A stretch of 12,511 nucleotides of DNA, taken from JAEUNJ01 sp052035955 (GTDB lineage: Bacteria; Pseudomonadota; Gammaproteobacteria; Burkholderiales; Rhodocyclaceae). The stretch covers positions 1 to 12,511 of the forward strand of contig JBPOHD010000085.1 in assembly GCA_052035955.1 (NCBI GenBank). Direction: 5' to 3'. Within the stretch, counting starts at the first letter, position 1, and each line of letters begins with the position of its first letter. Below the pieces are notes generated by a model, which was given only the letters and a program-made list of their open reading frames with translations, did not search any database and was not told the DNA's origin. The position numbers and the translations under genes are program-made. Positions 6,833 to 12,511 of this stretch are shown in pieces.

Positions 6833-7153
6833 CTACGCTTCCTCCATCACGCACGCCAAAGGGTGCTGGTGCTGCCTCGCAAAGGCCGAAACCTGCTCAA
6901 CCTTGGTGGCCGCCAGGTCCTTGGGAAAAACGCCGCAGACCCCGCGTCCCTCCCTATGTACCTTGAGCATCACGACGGTCGCCTGTTCCCGACCCATGCC
7001 GAAAAACTTTTCGAGAACGACGACGACGAAATCCATGGGCGTGTAATCGTCGTTCAACAGTATCACTTTGAACATGGGCGGTGCCTTGACCCGGCTCTTG
7101 GCCGGTTCGAGTACCGCGCCGCCATCGCGCTCCGGTGACCTGCGTGTTGCCAT
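6833..7153 (-). CDS. clpS: ClpA adaptor ClpS
   Basis: ClpS binds proteins with destabilising N-terminal residues and hands them to ClpA (N-degron pathway). The protein is 106 residues, as in E. coli. The N-degron pocket is intact and in the same numbering as E. coli: Asn34, Asp35, Asp36 and Met40 in NDDYTPM, and His66 in MLKVHREGRG. The first 25 residues are a flexible, basic N-terminal extension of the kind that engages ClpA. The ATG at 7151-7153 has no clear Shine-Dalgarno; a good -10 box lies only 6 bases before it (see promoter entry), so the mRNA may be leaderless. It forms an operon with clpA, with a two-base gap, and the clpA ribosome site lies inside the end of clpS. Confidence 0.96.
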   Translation of the reverse strand: MATRRSPERDGGAVLEPAKSRVKAPPMFKVILLNDDYTPMDFVVVVLEKFFGMGREQATVVMLKVHREGRGVCGVFPKDLAATKVEQVSAFARQHQHPLACVMEEA

Positions 7154-7159
7154 GGGTCG

Positions 7160-7187
7160 ATTCTAATGCGAACGCTTGAATCCGCAA
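7160..7187 (-). promoter_or_regulatory. Predicted clpS-clpA promoter giving a leaderless mRNA
   Basis: On the minus strand TTGCGG (7182-7187) and TAGAAT (7160-7165) are 16 bases apart. Only six bases separate the -10 from the clpS ATG, so a normal start site would fall on or next to the A of the ATG. An inverted repeat overlaps the -35 and spacer. Confidence 0.45.
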
Positions 7188-7192
7188 GCGTT
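7171..7192. promoter_or_regulatory. Inverted repeat AACGCTTG-N6-CAAGCGTT over the clpS promoter
   Basis: Eight-base arms are perfectly complementary around six bases. It covers the -35 box and part of the spacer of the predicted clpS promoter, a position where a bound repressor would block RNA polymerase. It is a candidate operator; the binding protein is unknown. Confidence 0.45.
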
Positions 7193-7277
7193 TGGCAGCC
7201 GTCGGATGACCCTCTTTAAGGGTGGGAAAACGGTCCTATTCCACACTGCACATGCTGTCATGCAGCAACGAAAGTGC

Positions 7278-7306
7278 TTGACACCTCCATTAGAACTGCG
7301 TAGAAG
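7278..7306 (+). promoter_or_regulatory. Predicted sigma-70 promoter of the cold-shock gene
   Basis: A perfect -35 TTGACA (7278-7283) is followed after exactly 17 bases by TAGAAG (7301-7306), 4 of 6 matches to the -10. The start would be near 7313, about 150 bases before the cold-shock gene. The rest of 7154-7277 holds the clpS promoter and nothing else I can name. Confidence 0.65.
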
Positions 7307-7312
7307 GCAAGC

Positions 7313-7465
7313 CGTGTTTGGTTCAAGATTCACCGCAGTGTAGATACGCCCCGCTGTTCAGTCGTCCGACTCTCCGCCCGGCCTCTCCCGCTGTCAAGAA
7401 CCTGGAACGCAAACATTATCCGGCGGTCCCCGCCGGCTCATGTCCCGTTTTTAGGAAGAGGTTTT
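7313..7465 (+). promoter_or_regulatory. Long 5' leader of the cold-shock mRNA
   Basis: The distance from the predicted start to the ATG is about 153 nt, similar to the long thermosensitive leader of E. coli cspA. A 7-bp hairpin (CCGGCGG 7420-7426, CCGCCGG 7430-7436) sits 16 bases ahead of the ribosome binding site AGGAAGAGG (7453-7461). I see no open frame in it with a ribosome site. Regulatory function is inferred from length and family only. Confidence 0.45.
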
Positions 7466-7669
7466 ATGGCAACTGGTACTGTCAAGTGGTTCAACGACTC
7501 CAAGGGTTTCGGGTTCATCACGCCGGATGACGGCAGCGAAGACCTGTTCGCCCATTTTTCCGCCATCAACATGCCCGGCTTCAAGACCCTGAAGGAAGGC
7601 GAGAAGGTTTCCTTTGAAGTGGTCCAGGGACCGAAGGGCAAACAGGCGTCGAACATCCAGAGAGCGTAA
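7466..7669 (+). CDS. cspA: Cold-shock protein, CspA family
   Basis: This is a 67-residue single-domain OB-fold RNA chaperone that binds single-stranded RNA and DNA. RNP1 (KGFGFI, residues 13-18) and RNP2 (LFAHF, 27-31) are intact, and the start MATGTVKWFNDSKGFGF is the canonical betaproteobacterial form. The start is fixed by AGGAAGAGG a few bases upstream. The gene is a single unit between its own promoter and a strong terminator, divergent from clpS and convergent with icd. Whether it is cold-induced or constitutive cannot be told from the protein; the long leader favours post-transcriptional control. Confidence 0.96.
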   Translation: MATGTVKWFNDSKGFGFITPDDGSEDLFAHFSAINMPGFKTLKEGEKVSFEVVQGPKGKQASNIQRA

Positions 7670-7690
7670 TCCACCGCTTGCGGAAATGAA

Positions 7691-7718
7691 AAGCCCGCCT
7701 ACCGGCGGGCTTTTTTTT
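7691..7718 (+). terminator. Intrinsic terminator of the cold-shock gene, possibly shared with icd
   Basis: AAGCCCGCC (7691-7699) and GGCGGGCTT (7704-7712) form a perfect 9-bp stem with a 4-base loop, and eight T run through 7711-7718. On the minus strand the same stem is followed by TTTTCATTTCC, so it may also end icd transcripts, which have no other T-tailed hairpin before it. Confidence 0.9.
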
Positions 7719-7800
7719 GCTTTGGTCCCGCCGTCGGCGCGCTATCGGCAGCGCAGGCGTGCAGGTTAGCCGATGCGCCTGGCGGCGCACCGGGCCTCCA

Positions 7801-9045
<1,245 letters not shown>

Positions 9046-9093
9046 GCCTGCTCCATCGCTTGTTGGTGAGTGGGCGCCGCTCCGCGGCATTCG

Positions 9094-9142
9094 TCTTGTG
9101 GACAGTGCTCCGGCCCGGTACCTGTTCGGCCGGCGCACAAGA
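9094..9142 (-). other. Imperfect stem-loop in the icd leader
   Basis: Outer arms TCTTGTG (9094-9100) and CACAAGA (9136-9142) enclose inner arms CCGGCC (9110-9115) and GGCCGG (9128-9133). If icd starts at about 9141, this structure would form at the very 5' end of its mRNA and could affect stability or translation. The stem is interrupted by an asymmetric loop, so support is modest. Confidence 0.3.
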
Positions 9143-9147
9143 TTTTT

Positions 9148-9176
9148 ATTATCGCCGAAACGCAATTTATGTTCCA
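9148..9176 (-). promoter_or_regulatory. Predicted icd promoter
   Basis: On the minus strand GATAAT (9148-9153, 5 of 6 to the -10 consensus) lies exactly 17 bases after TGGAAC (9171-9176, 3 of 6). Start near 9141, leader about 96 nt. The surrounding 9140-9172 is AT-rich against a GC-rich background. A sigma-54-like element overlaps the same bases (9161-9176). Confidence 0.5.
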
Positions 9177-9297
9177 GCGGGGTGCGGCGATTCCCGATGA
9201 TAAGATTGCTCCACGGACCGGGAGGGAGGCGAGGCCCGCCCTTTCGGACCGCCGGCACGAGGCCCGGCAAAGGGGTCCAGCAACGAGGATTTGAGTC

Positions 9298-11088
9298 ATG
9301 GATATGCGGATCATTCCCGGGGACGGGGAATCCAACAGCCTGGCGGCGCAGCGCGTCGCGCAGGTGGTGATCGAGGGATTCAACAAGCACTACCGGCTCT
9401 TCCGCGAATGCTCCGCCTCGGCGAAGGCGCGCTTCGAGAATGCCGACTGGCAAGGGGTGCAGCAGGCGACGCGGGAGCGAATCCAGTTCTATGACGAGCG
9501 CGTCATCGAGACCACGGACCGTCTGGCCAAGGAGTTCGCCGACGATGCGACGGACACGTCCATCTGGCAGCAGGCGAAGCTCTTCTATATCGGGCTGCTG
9601 ACCGACCACCGGCAGCCTGAGCTGGCCGAGACCTTCTTCAATTCCGTCGTCTGCCGCATCCTGCACAGGACCTATTTCCACAACGACTTCATCTTCGTGC
9701 GGCCGGCCGTTTCGACGGAATACATCGAGTCGGATCCGCCGAGCTACCGCTGCTACTACCCGAACACCGACGGATTCCGCAACAGCCTGCAGCAGGTCTT
9801 CCTCGATTTCCAGTGGGTGCGGCCATTTGCCGACCTGGACCGGGACGTCGGCTACATCTACCGCTCCATCGAGCGTCACCTCGGCCAGTGGCCCGGCCGG
9901 GAGGCGAACTTCCAGATCCAGGTCCTCAACTCCGCCTTCTACCGCAACAAGGCGGCCTACGTGATGGGCAAGGCGATCAACGGCGCCCACGAATATCCGT
10001 TCACCGTCCCTGTCCTCCACAACGAAGACGGGACCCTCTACCTCGACACGGTCATCCTCGACGCCGGGCGGATCGGCATGCTGTTTTCCCTGTCCCGGGC
10101 TTACTTCATGGTGGATATGCAGGTGCCGGCGAACTTCGTCCAGTTCCTGCGCTCGATAATGCCCAACAAGCCGCGGGCCGAGCTGTACTCCATGCTCGGA
10201 CTCGGCAAGCAGGGCAAGTCGGCCTTCTACCGGGGCCTCATCTCCCATCTCCATCATTCCCGGGACCAGTTCATCATCGCACCCGGGATCAAGGGCCTGG
10301 TGATGCTGGTATTCACCCTGCCTTCTTATCCCTATGTGTTCAAGGTGATCAAGGACGTGTTCGGGGTGACGAAGGAAGTCGACCACGCGACGGTCAAGCG
10401 CAAGTACCAGCTGGTCAAGCAGGTCGATCGGGTCGGCCGGATGGCCGACACCCTGGAGTTCTCCCATGTCGCCCTGCCCAAGAGGCGGTTCTCCCAAGAG
10501 TTGATCGACGAACTGTATCAACTCGTCCCCTCCCTGCTGGAGGAGGACGACGGCGACCTGATCATCAAGCATCTCTACATCGAGCGGCGGATGACGCCGC
10601 TCAACATCTACCTGGAGAACGCGGAAAGGAATGGCCGCGATGATCTGATCGAGAGCGTCGTCCGGGAATACGGCAATGCGATCCGGGAACTGGCCATTGC
10701 CAACATCTTTCCCGGGGACATGCTCTGGAAGAACTTCGGAGTGACCCGCTACGGTCGCGTCGTCTTCTATGACTACGACGAGATCGAATACATGACGGAC
10801 TGCAAGTTCCGTCGCATTCCGCCGGCGCCGTACCCCGAGATGGAAATGTCGGGGGAGGCCTGGTATTCCGTCAGCAAGAACGATATTTTTCCGGAGGAAT
10901 TCGAGACCTTCCTCCTGACCTCGCCGAAGGTTCGCCAGGCCTTCATGAAATACCACGCCGACCTCTTCGACGCCGATTTCTGGCAGAAGGCCCAGGACAC
11001 GATACGCGCCGGTGTGGTGCAGGATTTCTATCCCTATCCAGAGTCCGAACGCTTCTGCAACCTCTTCGCCGGTGCCGAGTCGGACTGA
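9298..11088 (+). CDS. aceK: Isocitrate dehydrogenase kinase/phosphatase AceK
   Basis: This bifunctional enzyme phosphorylates Icd, shutting it down and sending isocitrate to the glyoxylate bypass, and dephosphorylates it again. The protein is 596 residues (E. coli 578). The N-terminal half is the regulatory domain; the kinase-like half carries the nucleotide loop APGIKGLVML (328-337), Lys349 in YPYVFKVIKD, the GDMLWKNFGV loop (473-482) with Asp474, and Asp492/Asp494 in FYDYDEIEYMT, all matching the E. coli active site. The ATG at 9298 has GAGGA 8 bases upstream; a second ATG two codons on is possible. It is divergent from icd, its substrate, rather than in an aceBAK operon as in enterobacteria. 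The gap to icd is 252 bases; I found no convincing aceK promoter in it. The next gene starts immediately after its stop. Confidence 0.97.
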   Translation: MDMRIIPGDGESNSLAAQRVAQVVIEGFNKHYRLFRECSASAKARFENADWQGVQQATRERIQFYDERVIETTDRLAKEFADDATDTSIWQQAKLFYIGLLTDHRQPELAETFFNSVVCRILHRTYFHNDFIFVRPAVSTEYIESDPPSYRCYYPNTDGFRNSLQQVFLDFQWVRPFADLDRDVGYIYRSIERHLGQWPGREANFQIQVLNSAFYRNKAAYVMGKAINGAHEYPFTVPVLHNEDGTLYLDTVILDAGRIGMLFSLSRAYFMVDMQVPANFVQFLRSIMPNKPRAELYSMLGLGKQGKSAFYRGLISHLHHSRDQFIIAPGIKGLVMLVFTLPSYPYVFKVIKDVFGVTKEVDHATVKRKYQLVKQVDRVGRMADTLEFSHVALPKRRFSQELIDELYQLVPSLLEEDDGDLIIKHLYIERRMTPLNIYLENAERNGRDDLIESVVREYGNAIRELAIANIFPGDMLWKNFGVTRYGRVVFYDYDEIEYMTDCKFRRIPPAPYPEMEMSGEAWYSVSKNDIFPEEFETFLLTSPKVRQAFMKYHADLFDADFWQKAQDTIRAGVVQDFYPYPESERFCNLFAGAESD

Positions 11089-11796
11089 ATGCCGGGGCGC
11101 CGGCCGGTGACCCGCGTCGTCCTGCTCAACAAGCCCTTCGGCGTCCTCACCCAATTCAGTCCGGTGGAAGGCCGGAAGACGCTCGCCGACCTGATAAGGT
11201 TTCCCGGAATCTACCCGGCCGGTCGCCTGGACGCCGACAGCGAAGGCCTGTTGATCCTCACGGACGACGGCCGCCTGCAGGCCCGAATCAGCCATCCCAG
11301 GCACAAGTGGGAGAAGACCTATTGGGCCCAGGTGGAGGGAATCCCCGATGTGGCCGCCATCCAGGCCCTGGGCGGCCGTATCGACCTGGGAGATTTCGTC
11401 ACCGCGCCCAGCGGTGTCAGGAGCATTCCCGAGCCGCCAGGCCTTTGGCACCGGGATCCCCCAATCCGCTACCGTGCGGTCATTCCCACGTCATGGATAG
11501 AGCTGCGCCTGAAGGAGGGCAAGAACAGGCAGGTCCGTCGCATGACGGCCAAGGTCGGCTTCCCGACCCTCAGGCTGGTGCGCTGCAGCATCGGACCCTG
11601 GTCCGTGGCCGGATTGCAGCCGGGTCAGTGGCGCGAACTGTCTGACGCGGAACTGACAGTGGCATTATCGGATGAAATATCCGTTGAGGTCGTCAACCCT
11701 TCGGCCGCAAGGGCGTTAAGGCAAGGGACTGTCCGTGCCCGCACGGCAAGTCATCCCGGGAGCAATACCACTCGATATCGAAAGGACCACACATGA
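11089..11796 (+). CDS. rluE: 23S rRNA pseudouridine synthase, RluE/RsuA family
   Basis: The enzyme converts a uridine in 23S rRNA to pseudouridine; E. coli RluE acts on U2457. The catalytic motif GRLDADSEGLL has Asp48 as the nucleophile. LNKPFGVL opens the fold and KEGKNRQVRRM (142-152) is the conserved RsuA-type motif. There is no separate S4 domain, as in RluE. The frame has 235 residues against about 217 in E. coli; the last 45 or so, after WRELSDAEL, look unlike the family. The ATG follows the aceK stop with no gap and no Shine-Dalgarno, so translation is probably coupled; a GTG at 11107 is an alternative. Its stop overlaps the next start (ATGA). In E. coli rluE also lies next to icd. Confidence 0.9.
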   Translation: MPGRRPVTRVVLLNKPFGVLTQFSPVEGRKTLADLIRFPGIYPAGRLDADSEGLLILTDDGRLQARISHPRHKWEKTYWAQVEGIPDVAAIQALGGRIDLGDFVTAPSGVRSIPEPPGLWHRDPPIRYRAVIPTSWIELRLKEGKNRQVRRMTAKVGFPTLRLVRCSIGPWSVAGLQPGQWRELSDAELTVALSDEISVEVVNPSAARALRQGTVRARTASHPGSNTTRYRKDHT

Positions 11797-12101
11797 ACAA
11801 GCTGATCGCCGCCCTGATTACCGCCGCCCTTACCTCCACCGCCTTCGCCGCCGACGCGCCCAAGGGCATGAGCGGCATGTCCGGCATGGAGGGCCAGAAG
11901 GGCATGTCCGGCATGAGCGGCATGGCCGGCCAGAAGGGCATGTCCGGCATGGAAGGCCAGAAGGGCATGAGCGGCATGGCTGGCCAGAAGGGCATGGAAG
12001 GCATGGCTGGCCAGAAGGGCATGGAAGGCATGTCCGGCATGGAAGGCAAGAAGGCCAAGAAGGGTGGCAAGAAGGCCAAGAAGGCCAAGAAGGCCATGTA
12101 A
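11793..12101 (+). CDS. Secreted Gly-Met-X triplet-repeat protein with lysine-rich tail
   Basis: I do not know a function for this protein. It has 102 residues. A clear signal peptide (MNKLIAALITAALTSTAFA, cut after Ala19) predicts export. Residues 25-87 are 21 uninterrupted Gly-X-Y triplets: 15 are Gly-Met-(Ser/Ala/Glu), five Gly-Gln-Lys and one Gly-Lys-Lys. Residues 88-102 are almost all Lys and Ala. There is no His, Cys, aromatic residue or repeat-region proline, and the mature protein is strongly basic. Regular Met spacing every three residues recalls Met-rich Cu(I)/Ag(I)-binding segments, but no ligand is proven. Small secreted repeat proteins such as the MXKDX pentapeptide family occur in betaproteobacteria; this repeat is different. 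AAAGGA lies 6 bases before the ATG. It overlaps the rluE stop and ends in a strong terminator. Confidence 0.85.
   Translation: MNKLIAALITAALTSTAFAADAPKGMSGMSGMEGQKGMSGMSGMAGQKGMSGMEGQKGMSGMAGQKGMEGMAGQKGMEGMSGMEGKKAKKGGKKAKKAKKAM
11865..12053 (+). repeat. Degenerate tandem repeat encoding 21 Gly-X-Y triplets
   Basis: The DNA is built from 9-base units grouped into 27- and 36-base blocks, each closed by GGCCAGAAG (Gly-Gln-Lys). Codon choice varies inside the blocks (AGC and TCC for Ser, GAG and GAA for Glu, GCC and GCT for Ala), so the array is not a very recent duplication, but copy number could vary between strains. Confidence 0.85.
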
Positions 12102-12117
12102 TTTCCGGGCAACCGGT

Positions 12118-12156
12118 ACGAAAAAAGGGCAGGGGATTCCCCTGCCCTTTTTTCGT
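12118..12156 (+). terminator. Strong bidirectional terminator after the Gly-Met-X gene
   Basis: An 18-bp perfect stem (12118-12135 with 12139-12156) has a 3-base loop (ATT). It contains A6 on the left and T6 on the right with a GGGCAGGGG core, so it can terminate transcription in both directions. It lies 16 bases after the stop codon. Confidence 0.93.
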
Positions 12157-12182
12157 CTGAATGGACGGAAGGCTGGTTGCGA

Positions 12183-12223
12183 TTGATGTTCGTCAATACG
12201 AGTCGCGCGGCGGTCGCTAGATT
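12183..12223 (+). promoter_or_regulatory. FNR-like box and -10 element of the right-edge gene
   Basis: TTGATGTTCGTCAA (12183-12196) matches the FNR/CRP-family consensus TTGAT-N4-ATCAA at nine of ten positions. TAGATT (12218-12223) is a fair -10 box. A start near 12230 would place the box centre at about -41, the class II activator position, and there is no good -35, as expected for an FNR-activated promoter. FNR itself is not in the window. Confidence 0.5.
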
Positions 12224-12255
12224 CGCAGGCTGTCGCCTTGCAGGAAACATTCGCC

Positions 12256-12511
12256 ATGCCCCTGTGCCAATCTGACCCACCTTGCCATCGGCATTGGTTC
12301 CGTGAAAAGACCCTTCTGGCGTTCCTCTGTTTGGCAATGTGTTTCGCAAACGACGCATCTTCCCAAGCCGCCCCGCCGGCCGGCCTGTTGCCGTTTGAGC
12401 GGCCTGCAGGAGCGCCGGTGAAGGCCGAGGTGAAGGGGATGGGGGAAAGGGGGATGACGGGTGTGGAAGGGGAGGTACCGGCCAGCGTGGAAGCGATGGT
12501 GCGGGACCAGG
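12256..12511 (+). CDS. N-terminus of an exported protein of unknown function, cut by the right edge
   Basis: I do not recognise this protein. Eighty-five codons are open to the end of the window from the ATG at 12256, which has AGGAAA 8 bases upstream. Residues 16-39 look like a signal peptide: charged REK, hydrophobic LLAFLCLAMCF, then ASSQA before a Pro/Ala-rich start of the mature part. At about 60-74 the mature region has GMGERGMTGVEGEV, including four Gly-X-Y triplets, an echo of the preceding gene's repeat. It has its own promoter-like region with an FNR-like box, and a strong terminator separates it from the upstream gene. An in-frame Met at residue 28 is an unlikely alternative start because it would remove most of the signal peptide. 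Confidence 0.65.
   Translation, partial: MPLCQSDPPCHRHWFREKTLLAFLCLAMCFANDASSQAAPPAGLLPFERPAGAPVKAEVKGMGERGMTGVEGEVPASVEAMVRDQ

Noticed and set aside
4374..7046. 890-codon plus-strand frame opposite clpA
   Set aside because: It has no recognisable domain, its composition is typical of an antisense shadow, and ClpA with both Walker motif pairs is on the other strand.
7735..7780. Interrupted inverted repeat (GCGCTATCGGC with GCCGATGCGC) as an icd terminator
   Set aside because: The stem has a bulge and the following minus-strand sequence has no T-run; the shared hairpin at 7691-7712 is the better candidate.
9199..9206. GATAAG/TAAGAT as the aceK -10 element
   Set aside because: No acceptable -35 lies 15-19 bases upstream, so I list no aceK promoter.
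9046..11451. Upstream extension of the icd reading frame, open to 11451
   Set aside because: It is antisense to aceK and rluE, which are both full-length, and the MSNSL start with its ribosome site gives the normal Icd length.
11681..11696. TTGAGGTCGTCAA as a second FNR box ahead of the Gly-Met-X gene
   Set aside because: The half-sites TTGA and TCAA are five bases apart instead of six, so they would not face the same side of the helix as in a real site.
11693..12358. Minus-strand frames with Met-Pro-rich or His-Ala-rich repeats (221 and 168 codons)
   Set aside because: Their repeats are only the mirror of the Gly-X-Y array, they cross the strong terminator at 12118-12156, and the plus-strand frame has the signal peptide and ribosome site.

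Overview
The window looks like a chromosomal segment of a high-GC betaproteobacterium, plausibly of the Rhodocyclales. This is inferred from the base composition, the codon choice and the gene set (DUF485-actP, aceA, rraA, clpSA, csp, icd, aceK, rluE); no rRNA or other marker fixes the taxon. It is mostly core metabolism and protein quality control, with a less familiar secreted-protein region at the right end. No tRNA, rRNA, CRISPR array, transposase or phage gene was found.

Layout. At 1-310 there is an unrecognised open frame running off the left edge (minus), a G-rich tract and the actP terminator. At 310-2294 (minus) lie a DUF485 membrane protein and the acetate permease actP, with overlapping stop and start. 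At 2432-3742 (minus) is isocitrate lyase aceA, preceded by an AT-rich 130-base upstream region packed with palindromes. At 4003-4497 (minus) is rraA. At 4572-7153 (minus) is the clpS-clpA operon. Divergent from it, at 7466-7669 (plus), is a cold-shock protein gene with a leader of about 150 nt. It converges on icd (7801-9045, minus) across a terminator. Divergent from icd is aceK (9298-11088, plus), immediately followed by an rluE-type pseudouridine synthase. Its stop overlaps the start of a small secreted protein (11793-12101) made of 21 consecutive Gly-X-Y triplets, mostly Gly-Met-X, with a lysine-rich tail. A strong hairpin terminator follows. The last 256 bases start another exported protein, cut by the window edge, behind an FNR-like box placed at about -41.

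How it fits together. ActP brings acetate into the cell. Isocitrate dehydrogenase (icd) and isocitrate lyase (aceA) compete for isocitrate at the branch between the TCA cycle and the glyoxylate bypass. AceK sets that branch by phosphorylating and dephosphorylating Icd, whose phosphorylatable serine is visible here. The left and middle parts therefore form an acetate-use and branch-point neighbourhood, although malate synthase is not in the window. ClpS and ClpA form the N-degron adaptor and unfoldase pair for ClpP, which is not in the window.

The parts most worth a second look are the Gly-Met-X protein and the FNR-box gene beside it, the palindrome cluster upstream of aceA, a clpS promoter that would give a leaderless mRNA, and two terminators placed just ahead of the next gene's ribosome binding site (before DUF485-actP and before rraA).
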